A stretch of 64,000 nucleotides of DNA from Glycomyces paridis (GCF_004912155.1 NZ_STGX01000024.1:33323-97322), one strand, 5' to 3'; numbered from the stretch's first letter, positions 43,552 through 51,497 are shown. A program made the numbers and translations. Notes: generated by a model from the sequence alone, not told the origin.

Positions 43552-43953
43552 CTAGGGAAGCAGCTCCTTGAGAAGGGCCTCGATGCGGGTCTTGATCTCG
43601 TCGCGGATCGGGCGCACCGCTTCGACGCCCTGCCCGGCCGGGTCGTCGAGTTTCCAGTCGAGGTAGCGCTTCCCGGGGAACACCGGGCAGACGTCGCCGC
43701 AGCCCATGGTGATGCACACGTCGGAGGCCTCGACCGCGTCGAACGTGAGAATCTTCGGCTTCTGGTCGGTGATGTCGATGCCGACCTCCTTCATCGCTTC
43801 GACGGCGGCCGGGTTGACCTGGTCGGCAGGGGCGGATCCGGCGGAGCGGACCTCGACGCGGTCGCCCGCGAGGTGGGTGAGCCACCCGGCGGCCATTTGG
43901 GAGCGGCCGGCGTTGTGGACGCAGACGAAGAGGACGGACGGCTTCGCGGACAT
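43552..43953 (-). CDS. arsC: Arsenate reductase (low-molecular-weight phosphatase fold)
   Basis: 133 residues. It reduces arsenate to arsenite for export. The P-loop CVHNAGRS (Cys11, Arg17) is the nucleophile and phosphate-type site. Cys80, Cys85 and Cys89 (DVCITMGCGDVCP) include the relay pair that is re-reduced by thioredoxin or a mycothiol system. ATG 43953 has AGGAA upstream. An earlier ATG at 43998, overlapping the acr3 stop, would add a poorly conserved lead. It is the third gene of arsR-acr3-arsC. Confidence 0.92.
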   Translation of the reverse strand: MSAKPSVLFVCVHNAGRSQMAAGWLTHLAGDRVEVRSAGSAPADQVNPAAVEAMKEVGIDITDQKPKILTFDAVEASDVCITMGCGDVCPVFPGKRYLDWKLDDPAGQGVEAVRPIRDEIKTRIEALLKELLP

Positions 43954-43994
43954 GGCGGTATTCCTTTGCTGTGCGGGGCTTGCTGGTTCGGTGG

Positions 43995-45086
43995 TCATGA
44001 TCGGGCTTCTTGCAGTTCGGGGGCGCGGAAGAACCGGCGGGCCCACAGGCTCACGTAGACCAGGCCCACGAGCACCGGGACCTCGATGAGCGGGCCCACC
44101 ACCCCGGCCAGGGCCTGGCCGGAGGCGGCGCCGAAGGTCGCGATGGCGACGGCGATGGCGAGTTCGAAGTTGTTGCCCGCGGCGGTGAACGCGAGCGTCG
44201 TGGTCCGTTCGTAGTTCAGGCCGACGGCCTTGCCGAAGACGAAGGACCCGGCCCACATGATCGCGAAGTACACCAGCAGTGGCAGCGCGATCCGGACGAC
44301 GTCCGTCGGCTGACTGAGGATCGCCTCGCCTTGGAGGGCGAAGAGGACCACGATGGTGAACAGCAGGCCGTAGAGGGCGAACGGCCCGATCTTCGGCAGG
44401 AAGCGCTCCTCGTACCAGTCGCGGCCCTTGCGGCGCTCGCCGATCCGGCGGGTCAGGTAGCCCGCGGCGAGCGGCACGCCGAGGAACACGGCCACATTGA
44501 GGGCGATCTCCCAGCCCGACACCTCGAGGCCGGTGGAGTCCAGCCCCAGCCACCTGGGCAAAGCATCAAGGTAGAGCCAGCCGAGGCCGCCGAAGGCGAT
44601 GACCTGGAACACCGAGTTCAGCGCGACGAGGACGGCGGCGGCTTCCCGGTCACCGCAGGCGAGGTCGTTCCAAATGATGACCATGGCAATGCAGCGGGCG
44701 AGGCCGACGATGATCAACCCGGTCCGGAACGCGGGGAGATCGGGCAGAAAGATCCACGCCAGGGCGAACATCAATGCCGGGCCGATCAACCAGTTCAGGA
44801 CGATGGAGGAAACGAGGAGCCGCTTGTCGGCGGTCACGGAGTCGAGCTTGTCGTAGCGGACCTTGGCGAGGACCGGGTACATCATGATGAGCAGTCCGGC
44901 CGCGATCGGGAGGCTGATGCCGCCGATCTGGACCGCGTTGAGCGCCTTGCCGACCGCCGGGACCCATTGGCCGAGGGCGATCCCGGCGAGCATGGCGGCG
45001 CCGATCCAGACCGGGAGGTACTTGTCGAGGGTCGAGAGACGACCGCCCATGGCGGTGGTGTTCTCGGTGGCCGCGGTCGCGGTCAT
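43995..45086 (-). CDS. acr3: Arsenite efflux permease, ACR3 family
   Basis: 363 residues with ten membrane helices (DKYLPVWIGAAMLAGIALGQ, PIAAGLLIMMYPVLAKVRYD, and so on). The ACR3 hallmark LARCIAMVIIWNDLACGDRE carries the conserved Cys that binds As(III). ATTTLAFTAAGNNFELA (here TTTLAFTAAGNNFELAIAV) is the second family block. ATG 45086 overlaps the arsR stop (ATGA) and has AAGGAG upstream. It pumps arsenite out, driven by the proton gradient. Confidence 0.94.
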   Translation of the reverse strand: MTATAATENTTAMGGRLSTLDKYLPVWIGAAMLAGIALGQWVPAVGKALNAVQIGGISLPIAAGLLIMMYPVLAKVRYDKLDSVTADKRLLVSSIVLNWLIGPALMFALAWIFLPDLPAFRTGLIIVGLARCIAMVIIWNDLACGDREAAAVLVALNSVFQVIAFGGLGWLYLDALPRWLGLDSTGLEVSGWEIALNVAVFLGVPLAAGYLTRRIGERRKGRDWYEERFLPKIGPFALYGLLFTIVVLFALQGEAILSQPTDVVRIALPLLVYFAIMWAGSFVFGKAVGLNYERTTTLAFTAAGNNFELAIAVAIATFGAASGQALAGVVGPLIEVPVLVGLVYVSLWARRFFRAPELQEARS

Positions 45087-45454
45087 ACGTTTACTCCTTG
45101 CGGGACCGAGAGGACGGTGGAGAGCAGGTCCAGGGCCGACTGCTCGGCGCGGTAGTAGACCCAGGTGCCGCGCCGTTCGGAGGTGACCAGGCCGATCTCG
45201 CGGAGGACTTTGAGGTGGTGGGAGATGGTCGGCGCGGAGACGTCGAACCCGTCGGTCAGATCGCACACGCACGCCTCGCCGCCCTGGTGCGAGGCGATCA
45301 GCGAAAGGAGCCGCAACCGGATCGGATCGCCCAGTGCCTTGAAGGAGGGTGCGAGCCGTTCGGCCTGGCCGGCGTTGAGCGGCTCGTTGACGAGGGGGAC
45401 GCGACAGTCGTCCATCCCGACAGGGGTCAGCGGTCCCACAAGTTGCTTCGACAT
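45083..45454 (-). CDS. arsR: ArsR-family arsenic-responsive repressor (first)
   Basis: 123 residues of winged helix. The arsenic site is EACVCDLTD (Cys62 and Cys64) in the first recognition region, with Cys17 in the N-terminal arm, and the DNA-binding helix is VSAPTISHHLKVLREIGLV. It should bind upstream of its own operon and release with As(III)/Sb(III). The ATG at 45454 fits the family; an upstream start is open but would add 12 residues. It is divergent from arsC2 with a 220-bp shared region. Confidence 0.9.
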   Translation of the reverse strand: MSKQLVGPLTPVGMDDCRVPLVNEPLNAGQAERLAPSFKALGDPIRLRLLSLIASHQGGEACVCDLTDGFDVSAPTISHHLKVLREIGLVTSERRGTWVYYRAEQSALDLLSTVLSVPQGVNV

Positions 45455-45674
45455 GCGTTTATCTTGACCGGTATCTAAGCAGCCTGCCAATCGGACAAGT
45501 CGCCACCGCAGGCCCCAGATCCTGCCGACTCGGGCGCCGATCAGGACGCCGACGCCAGGGGTTCGCCCGGCGTACGTCCAGACGCCTGCGAACGTTCACC
45601 TCGATGTCCGATTCGATCTCTACCTAATTAGATATCCATCAAGTCAATGATGGCCTGGATCGAAGGGACCCCTC
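45455..45674. promoter_or_regulatory. Divergent control region arsR / arsC2
   Basis: CCATCA-N6-TGATGG (45636-45653) is a 6-bp inverted repeat 22 bp before the arsC2 start, similar in layout to ArsR operators. The sequence is AT-richer than average on its right side (45615-45655) and contains TAATTAGATATCC. The GATACCGG stretch next to arsR probably holds its promoter. Confidence 0.5.
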
Positions 45675-46322
45675 ATGGCCGACACCGGCGAGTTCACCAT
45701 CCCGCCTGCAGTGGCGACGCTGCTGGACACCTCTGCCAACCGCCTGGCTGCCCGGTTCGCCGCAACCTTCTCGCCCGAGACCGTGCGTGAGTGCCTGGAC
45801 GATTCCTACATCGTGCTGGCCGCGACCGCCCGCGTCCACACCCACTTGTATGTCCTGGCCGAGCGGTTCGCCGCCGAGCGGCTGCAGGCGACGATCACCG
45901 CGAACAGCGAGGCCGCGTCCGGCAAGCCGGAGGTCTTGTTCGTGTGCGTCCATAACGCCGGCCGCTCCCAGATGGCCGCCGCCCTGCTCGACCACCACGG
46001 TGCCGGGCGCGTCGTGGTGCGCTCGGCCGGATCGGCCCCGGTCGACAGCGTCAACCCCGCAGTGGTCGCAGCGCTCGCCGAACTCGACCTGGACGTCTCG
46101 AAGGAGTTCCCGAAGCCGCTCACCGACGAGGTTGTGCGCGCCTCGGACGTGGTCATCACGATGGGCTGCGGTGACGCCTGCCCGATCTACCCGGGGAAGC
46201 GGTACCTCAACTGGGAGCTCGATGACCCCGCCGGGAAAGACCTCGAGGCCGCCCGGCGCATCCGCGACGACATCGACGCCCGAGTCCAGGAGCTGCTGAG
46301 CGAACTGCTCGAACAAGCCTGA
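45675..46322 (+). CDS. arsC: Arsenate reductase with N-terminal three-helix bundle
   Basis: 215 residues: a helical N-terminus (about 1-75, FTIPPAVATLLDTSANRLAARFAATFSPETVRECLDDSY, as in a protein-tyrosine phosphatase fused helper) joined to a full ArsC domain with CVHNAGRS (Cys91), then MGCGDACPIYPGKR with the relay Cys residues. The same fusion is known in other actinomycetes. It is transcribed away from arsR-acr3-arsC and converges on the flavoprotein gene through a terminator, so the island has two arsenate reductases with different partners. Confidence 0.88.
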   Translation: MADTGEFTIPPAVATLLDTSANRLAARFAATFSPETVRECLDDSYIVLAATARVHTHLYVLAERFAAERLQATITANSEAASGKPEVLFVCVHNAGRSQMAAALLDHHGAGRVVVRSAGSAPVDSVNPAVVAALAELDLDVSKEFPKPLTDEVVRASDVVITMGCGDACPIYPGKRYLNWELDDPAGKDLEAARRIRDDIDARVQELLSELLEQA

Positions 46323-46336
46323 GTACCAGAGCAGGG

Positions 46337-46366
46337 AGGGCCGAGGCGCTGTTGCGCCTCGGCCCT
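46337..46366. terminator. Terminator between converging arsC2 and flavoprotein genes
   Basis: A 13-bp stem (46337-46349 with 46354-46366), loop TGTT, then GTTGGTTT on the plus strand. Confidence 0.8.
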
Positions 46367-46388
46367 GTTGGTTTACCGCTCTTGTTGT

Positions 46389-47894
46389 CTAGCCGCAGCA
46401 GCTGCCGCCGGTCTGTTTGAGGTCGATCCGCTCACCGGAGTAGCCGTGCAGGACACCGGTGGCGAGACCGCGGGCGCCGACCGCGACCGGCTCGGGCTGG
46501 TCGGTGCCGCAACCGGACCCGCTGTCGGCGCTCGTTCCGCAACCGGAGTCGGCGGTCTCGGCGGCCGTGGAGCCGCAGCAGCCGGAGGCCTCGGCGGCGT
46601 CGGCGATGCTGGTGGCTTCGAGGGACCTGCTGGAGGAGCACACGCCGGTCTCGGGCAGGTCGAGCTCGACCTTGTCGGCGGCCTCGCGGTCGCCGGCCAG
46701 CGCGGCGGCGATGGAGCGGACCTGCTCGTAGCCGGTGGCGAGCAGGAACGTGGGCGCGCGGCCGTAGGACTTCATGCCGACGAGGTAGAAGCCCTCGTCG
46801 GGCTGGGCGAGATCGGCCTCGCCGTGCGGCGGTACGGTGCCGCAGGAGTGGAAGTTCGGGTCGATGAGCGGGGCGAGCTTAGCCGGGGCCTCCACGGTGG
46901 CGTCGATCTCGAGCCGGACCTCGCGGAGCATGTCGAGGTCGGGCCGGAAGCCGGTCGCGGCGGCGACGTGGTCGGTCTCGATGACGTGCCGGGCGCCGCC
47001 GATGTTCCCGACGACTGCGACCGCGCCGTTGTCGCGGCCTTCGAAGCGGTCGATGGTGAATCCGGTGACCAGTTCGATCGCGCCCGATTCGACCAGCTCG
47101 CGGAGGCGGGTGCCGATGGTGCCGCGCGCGGGGAGGGCGTCCGCCGAGCCGCCGCCGTACAGGCGCGCCGGACTCTGGCCCCGGATCGCCCAGACCACCG
47201 TGGTCTCCGGCTCGGCTTCCTTGAGGGTCGCGAGGTTCAGCAGCGTGTTCGCGGCCGAGTGGCCCATGCCGACCACGAGGGTCCGCTTGCCCGCGAACCG
47301 TTCGCGCTCGATACCGAGGACGTCCGGCAGCGGTCCGGCGGCCCAGACAGCCGCGTGGTCTTCGCCGGGTGCGGCGAGGCCGTGGGCGCCGAGGGGGTTG
47401 CGCTGGGTCCAGGTGCCGGAGGCGTCGATGACCGCGTCGACGATCAGGTCCGCCCACTCTCCCGCCGTGGTGCGGGTGCGGACGAGGTAGGGGCGGCCTT
47501 CGCGGTCGATGGTGCGGGTCTTGTCGACCCCGACGCGGGAGACGGCGACGACGCGGGTGCCGTAGCGCAGGTGCGGGGCGAGTTCGGGGGTCTTGGCGAG
47601 CGGGGCGAGGTAGGCGTCGATGAGCTCATTGCCGGTGGGCAGGCCGTCCGGGTCGGGGGCGGTCCAGCCCTGGGCTTCGAGCAGGCGCCTTGCGGCGCTG
47701 TCGATGTCGAAGCGCCACGGGGAGAACAGCCGCACGTGCCCCCACTGGCTGATCGCGTCGGCCGGGCCTTCGCCGGCTTCGAGGACGATCGGGGTCAGGC
47801 CGCGCTCGACCAGGTGCGCGGCGGCGGCCAGGCCGACCGGCCCTGCGCCGATCACAGCGACGGTGGACACCTGGCGGGTGGTGGGGTTCGACAT
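46389..47894 (-). CDS. FAD/NAD(P)-dependent oxidoreductase with cysteine-rich tail
   Basis: 501 residues. The FAD-binding motif is VIGAGPVGLAAAAHL (about 14-28), and the NAD(P) motif VVGMGHSAANTLL near 224. The last 85 residues carry Cys clusters: CSS, GCCGS, SGCGTS, GSGCG and the final GSCCG. Such tails are rare in flavin monooxygenases and suggest a soft-metal or arsenite binding site. It is the first gene on its strand, divergent from the ArsR gene at 48009. Likely role: oxidation of arsenite or an organoarsenical; ArsO/ArsH-like naming is uncertain. Confidence 0.75.
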   Translation of the reverse strand: MSNPTTRQVSTVAVIGAGPVGLAAAAHLVERGLTPIVLEAGEGPADAISQWGHVRLFSPWRFDIDSAARRLLEAQGWTAPDPDGLPTGNELIDAYLAPLAKTPELAPHLRYGTRVVAVSRVGVDKTRTIDREGRPYLVRTRTTAGEWADLIVDAVIDASGTWTQRNPLGAHGLAAPGEDHAAVWAAGPLPDVLGIERERFAGKRTLVVGMGHSAANTLLNLATLKEAEPETTVVWAIRGQSPARLYGGGSADALPARGTIGTRLRELVESGAIELVTGFTIDRFEGRDNGAVAVVGNIGGARHVIETDHVAAATGFRPDLDMLREVRLEIDATVEAPAKLAPLIDPNFHSCGTVPPHGEADLAQPDEGFYLVGMKSYGRAPTFLLATGYEQVRSIAAALAGDREAADKVELDLPETGVCSSSRSLEATSIADAAEASGCCGSTAAETADSGCGTSADSGSGCGTDQPEPVAVGARGLATGVLHGYSGERIDLKQTGGSCCG

Positions 47895-48008
47895 GGCGGA
47901 CTCCTGGAATCTCGGCTCATGGTGACCGCGCCGACCGCGATCACATCAGCTTCAATAATTAATACCAGTGATTGCTGTTGATAGCAAGTTCTGTGGTTTA
48001 CTTGACTC
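47895..48008. promoter_or_regulatory. Divergent control region flavoprotein / ArsR-type regulator
   Basis: TTGCT-N6-AGCAA (47972-47987) is a 5-bp inverted repeat in the AT-rich centre. TTCAATAATTAATACC lies on the flavoprotein side, and a TTTACT box sits 7 bp or so before the regulator ATG at 48009. An ArsR-type operator is likely but the sequence differs from the one at 48700. Confidence 0.4.
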
Positions 48009-48371
48009 ATGAGCCGCACGATCGAACTCACCCTGATCGACGTGAGCGCCGCCGAGCACTCGGACGCGTCACTGCTCGAGCACGCGAAGGACCTCGCACC
48101 CCAGTTCAAGGCCCTCGCCGACGAGAACCGGCTCGCCATCGTGCTGCTGCTGTCCGAGCACTCGCGCACGGTCAGGGAGCTCACCGAGGCCACCGGCCTG
48201 GCGCAGACCCTCGTCTCCCACCACCTCGCGCCCCTGCGCGAACTCGGCCTGGTCAGCGTGGTCCCCAAGGGCCGCAGCAATGTCTACTCCCTGTGCTGCG
48301 ACGCCTTCTCCGCCCCCCTGCGCGCCCTCGCCGGACTCTCGAACCCGGTCGAGCACAACGGCTGCTGCTAA
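48009..48371 (+). CDS. ArsR-family regulator (second), ending Gly-Cys-Cys
   Basis: 120 residues: LAPQFKALADENRLAIVLLLSEH, HTH TVRELTEATGLAQTLVSHHLAPLRELGLV. The Cys residues are in the wing and C-terminus (YSLCCD, HNGCC) rather than in the CVCDL position, so metal sensing differs from the first regulator. It starts in the divergent region with the flavoprotein gene. Its stop overlaps by 3 bp the stop of the third regulator on the other strand. Confidence 0.85.
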   Translation: MSRTIELTLIDVSAAEHSDASLLEHAKDLAPQFKALADENRLAIVLLLSEHSRTVRELTEATGLAQTLVSHHLAPLRELGLVSVVPKGRSNVYSLCCDAFSAPLRALAGLSNPVEHNGCC

Positions 48372-48379
48372 CAGCAGCC
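48360..48379. other. Palindrome encoding both Cys-Cys tails
   Basis: GGCTGCTG (48360-48367), CTAA, CAGCAGCC (48372-48379). The arms code for the terminal Gly-Cys-Cys of the plus-strand and minus-strand regulators, and the centre contains the two overlapping stop codons (TAA and TAG). Confidence 0.8.
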
Positions 48380-48682
48380 GTCCAGGAAGGCGCGGAGGCG
48401 GTCGAGCGCGGCCCCGATCCGCTCCTTGTCGGCGCGGTAGTACACCACCTTTGCTTCGCGGCGGCTGGTGAGCAGCCCGCCGTCCTTGAGCTGCGCGAGT
48501 TGCTGCGAGGCGGTGGACTGGCCGATCGCCAGTCGCTCGGCGACTTCGCCGACGCTCAACTCCGAGCCACCGGCGAACAGCACCATCACCTGCTGGCGGG
48601 CCCCGGACGCGAGCGCCTTCAAGAACCGCGCCGTGGTCTCGTCGGGAACGGGCGGGGCCGGGTCGGTGGTCGCAGTCGCCAT
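48368..48682 (-). CDS. ArsR-family regulator (third), ending Gly-Cys-Cys
   Basis: 104 residues from the ATG at 48682 (GGGA 5 nt upstream); a start at 48691 would add three residues. LKALASGARQQVMVLF, then HTH SVGEVAERLAIGQSTASQQLAQLKDGGLL. It ends LDGCC with the last Cys pair perhaps binding arsenite. It is divergent from the second flavoprotein gene (48746), with a perfect 12-bp palindromic operator between (48700-48737), so it probably represses that gene and itself. It converges on the second regulator tail to tail. Confidence 0.87.
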   Translation of the reverse strand: MATATTDPAPPVPDETTARFLKALASGARQQVMVLFAGGSELSVGEVAERLAIGQSTASQQLAQLKDGGLLTSRREAKVVYYRADKERIGAALDRLRAFLDGCC

Positions 48683-48699
48683 GAGTCCCATCCTAAACT

Positions 48700-48737
48700 C
48701 ATATCGTCATTTCGTGAAATCGTGTAATGACGATATG
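48700..48737. promoter_or_regulatory. Palindromic ArsR/SmtB-type operator
   Basis: CATATCGTCATT (48700-48711) and its exact complement (48726-48737) with a 14-bp spacer. It sits between the divergent third ArsR gene and the flavoprotein gene, covering both start regions. Confidence 0.8.
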
Positions 48738-48745
48738 ATGCGCTG

Positions 48746-49816
48746 ATGGACCTCATCGACACCCTCGTCATCGGCGCCGGCCAATCCGGCCTCGCCACCG
48801 CCCACGCCCTCCGCAAGCTGGGGGTTGACCCAGTCGTCCTCGAAGCCGGCGACGCCCCGACCGGTGCTTGGCCGAAGTACTACGAATCGCTGACGCTGTT
48901 CTCCCCCGCCCGCTATTCCGCCCTTCCCGGGAAGCCCTTCCCCGGGGACCCTGACCGCTACCCCCACCGCGACGAAGTCATCGACTACCTCGCCGCGTAC
49001 GCCAAGGAGCTCGACGCCGACATCCGCACCGGCCACCACGTCCGAACGATCGAGCACCACGACGGGATCTTCACCGCCCATCTCGCCGATGGCCGAGCGC
49101 TCCACGCCCGCACCATCGTCGCCGCGACCGGCGGCTTCACCAACCCCTACCGGCCCGCCCTGCCCGGTATCGAAGAATTCACCGGAACGGTCCTGCATGC
49201 CGCCGACTACTATCGGCCCGAGCCTTTCGCAGGGCAGCGGGTTCTGGTCGTCGGCGGCGGCAACTCCGCCGTCCAGATCGCCGCCAAACTCGCCGAAATC
49301 GCCCGCGTCACCGTCACCACCCGCGGGAAACTCCGCTTCGCACCCCAACGGCCGCTCGGGAGGGACCTCCATTTCTGGTACACCGTCACCGGGCTCGACG
49401 CCGCTCCGATCGGGAGGCTCCTGACCCACCCGCCGACCGTCCCGGTACTGGACACCGGCCGCTACCGGACCTCCATCGCCGCTGGGCGACCCGACCACCG
49501 GCCCATGTTCACCTCGCTGGAAGCCGACCAGGTGCACTGGAGCGACGGCACCAGCGAGCGCATCGATGCCCTCATCCTCGCCACCGGCTACCGTCCCGCC
49601 CTCTCCTACCTCACCGAACTCAACGCGCTCGATGAACACGGACATCCCCGCCATCGGAGCGGCCTCGCCACCGACCGAGCAGGCCTGGCGTTCGTCGGTC
49701 TCGAATGGCAACGCAGCCTCTCCTCGGCCAGCATCCGCGGCGTCGGCCGCGATGCCTCCCGTGTAGCTCGTCCTCTGGCAGCGCTGGTGTTGAACTCCCG
49801 CAAAGAAATCGGATAA
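48746..49816 (+). CDS. arsO: Flavin-dependent monooxygenase, ArsO-like
   Basis: 356 residues. FAD motif VIGAGQSGLATAHAL (about 8-22), NADPH motif VVGGGNSAVQIAAKL near 167, and YYESLTLFSPARYSALPG and PHRDEVIDYLAAYA typical of the family. The family is often clustered with ars genes and known as ArsO, but substrate and reaction remain debated. It is followed at 10 bp by an MFS transporter, so these two form an operon controlled by the palindrome upstream. Confidence 0.75.
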   Translation: MDLIDTLVIGAGQSGLATAHALRKLGVDPVVLEAGDAPTGAWPKYYESLTLFSPARYSALPGKPFPGDPDRYPHRDEVIDYLAAYAKELDADIRTGHHVRTIEHHDGIFTAHLADGRALHARTIVAATGGFTNPYRPALPGIEEFTGTVLHAADYYRPEPFAGQRVLVVGGGNSAVQIAAKLAEIARVTVTTRGKLRFAPQRPLGRDLHFWYTVTGLDAAPIGRLLTHPPTVPVLDTGRYRTSIAAGRPDHRPMFTSLEADQVHWSDGTSERIDALILATGYRPALSYLTELNALDEHGHPRHRSGLATDRAGLAFVGLEWQRSLSSASIRGVGRDASRVARPLAALVLNSRKEIG

Positions 49817-49825
49817 ACCTGACCA

Positions 49826-51079
49826 ATGCCCACCCGTGCCCCGGAACCCGAAGCGCCGACACGAGCAGACATTCACGCACCCGTCCCCCGACGAGTCCTC
49901 ATCGCCCTGTGCGCCACCCAGATCACCAGCTGGGGCGTGCTCTTCTACGCCCTCCCGGTCCTGCTCGGCGACCTCACCGCTGACACCGGCTGGTCGACTG
50001 CCGCGGTCATGGGCGCCTTCTCCGCCGGGCTCGCCGCCTCCGCCCTCGCCGGGATCGCCGTCGGGCACGTCCTGGACCGCCGGGGCCCCCGCCTCGTGAT
50101 GACCGCAGGCTCCGCACTCGCCGCGGTCGCGCTCGTCGGCGTCGCGACCGCACCGAACCTGTGGACGTTCACCGCCGCATGGATCCTCGCCGGCATCGCC
50201 CAGGCCGCCGTCCTCTACAAGCCCGCGTTCGCCGCCATCACCACCTGGTACGGCCCCGAGCGCGTCAAAGCGCTGACCGTCCTCACGCTTGCCGGAGGCC
50301 TGGCCAGCACCGTCTACGCCCCTTTCACCGCCTACCTCGCCGAGCACTTCGACTGGCGCGGCGTCTATCTCGTGCTCGCCGCGATCCTCGCCGTCCTCAC
50401 CATCCCCGCCCACGCCATCGCCCTCAACCCGCCATGGCCCCAGACCCCGACCGAAACGAGCGGCAACGGGACCGCGCCAGCGTTGAACCGCCGCCAGATC
50501 ATCACCTCACCGACGTTCATCGCCCTGGCCGCAGCGATCGCCCTGGCCGCGTTCGCGATGAGCACTTCGAACCTCTACCTCGTCCCGCTCATGACCGGAC
50601 GCGGCACGGACACCGCCACCGCCGCATGGGTCCTGGGCATCTGCGGCGCGGGCCAGCTCCTCGGCCGCATCGCCTACGCGCCCATCGCGATCCGCACTGG
50701 CCCGACCGTGCGCGCGGTCGCCATCCTCGCCATCGGCGCCGCGACCACCCTCGCCACCGCCCTCATCGCAGGGCCTCTCGGCCTGGTCTTCGCCACCGTC
50801 ATCCTCCTCGGCGCCGCCCGCGGCGCCTTCACCCTGCTCGACGCCACCGCCATCACCGACCGCTGGGGCCCCAACGGCTACGGCACCCTCCACGGCATCC
50901 TCTCCGCCCCGGCCACCGTCGCCATCGCCCTCAGTCCCTGGGCAGGAGCCCACCTCACCGCCTGGACCGGCGGCACCCCGCAGATGTTCACTCTCCTCGC
51001 CGCCGTTATCGCTCTGGCAGCGGCCATCATCCTGGTGGAACGAATGGCGAAGGGGCCCTTGGGGAATCGACACAGTTGA
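49826..51079 (+). CDS. MFS transporter in the arsenic island
   Basis: 417 residues with 12 membrane helices. The loop 2-3 MFS signature is present as GHVLDRRGPRLVM. Conserved charges in the helices (SWGVLFYALPV, YKPAFAAITTWYGPERVKA) fit a drug/proton antiporter. It is downstream of arsO in the same transcript, so its likely cargo is the flavoprotein product or an arsenical (ArsJ or ArsK have been described as such exporters, but I cannot decide between them). Confidence 0.85.
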   Translation: MPTRAPEPEAPTRADIHAPVPRRVLIALCATQITSWGVLFYALPVLLGDLTADTGWSTAAVMGAFSAGLAASALAGIAVGHVLDRRGPRLVMTAGSALAAVALVGVATAPNLWTFTAAWILAGIAQAAVLYKPAFAAITTWYGPERVKALTVLTLAGGLASTVYAPFTAYLAEHFDWRGVYLVLAAILAVLTIPAHAIALNPPWPQTPTETSGNGTAPALNRRQIITSPTFIALAAAIALAAFAMSTSNLYLVPLMTGRGTDTATAAWVLGICGAGQLLGRIAYAPIAIRTGPTVRAVAILAIGAATTLATALIAGPLGLVFATVILLGAARGAFTLLDATAITDRWGPNGYGTLHGILSAPATVAIALSPWAGAHLTAWTGGTPQMFTLLAAVIALAAAIILVERMAKGPLGNRHS

Positions 51080-51149
51080 GGCGACGGTAGTGCACTGATC
51101 GCCGACTCGACTGATGTCCTGTTTCTGACCTGAAGGACAGAGAAATAGG

Positions 51150-51168
51150 GATCATCTATGCGATGATC
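51150..51168 (+). promoter_or_regulatory. Inverted repeat upstream of HTH copy B
   Basis: GATCATC (51150-51156), TATGC, GATGATC (51162-51168), 23 bp before the copy B start. ATGTCCTG flanks it on both sides (about 51113 and 51173). It is a candidate operator not shared with copy A. Confidence 0.4.
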
Positions 51169-51191
51169 ACTCATGTCCTGTATGTCCGTTT

Positions 51192-51497
51192 GTGGAGGTA
51201 CTGAACGCTTATCCGCACACGTTTTCGCTGGTCAAAGCGTTGCGATCCGACCTGTCGAACCATGCGAAACCCGACACGAAAAGCCAGGAACGCAGTAAAC
51301 GCCTGAAATCTCCAGTGCGGACGGAATCCCGCCCGCTCCGCAAACGGCTGGCCCCGAAGGACCGCCAACGACTCATCGAAGACTATCTCGTCGGGGCCCT
51401 CCAGAGGGACCTCGCCACGCGGTACGCCATCGGACTTTCCAGCGTCAAGACCATCCTCCGCGAGGCCGGCGCCCGCAAGTACGTCGCACGAGTTTGA
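51192..51497 (+). CDS. Small helix-turn-helix protein, copy B
   Basis: 101 residues from GTG, near-identical to copy A: same basic N-terminus (KALRSDLSNHAKPDTKSQERS) and same HTH with LVGALQRDLATRYAIGLSSVKTILREAG. The differences are concentrated in the linker and in the recognition helix side (KNV to KTI, AKKYSAR to ARKYVAR), as if binding had been retained. Its upstream sequence has nothing in common with that of copy A. It closes the 12.5-kb segment on the right. Confidence 0.75.
   Translation: MEVLNAYPHTFSLVKALRSDLSNHAKPDTKSQERSKRLKSPVRTESRPLRKRLAPKDRQRLIEDYLVGALQRDLATRYAIGLSSVKTILREAGARKYVARV
51192..51497 (+). repeat. Dispersed direct repeat, copy B (partner at 38700-39005)
   Basis: 306 bp in the same orientation as copy A. 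Blocks of about 26, 60 and 47 bp are identical or differ by a single base. Confidence 0.75.
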
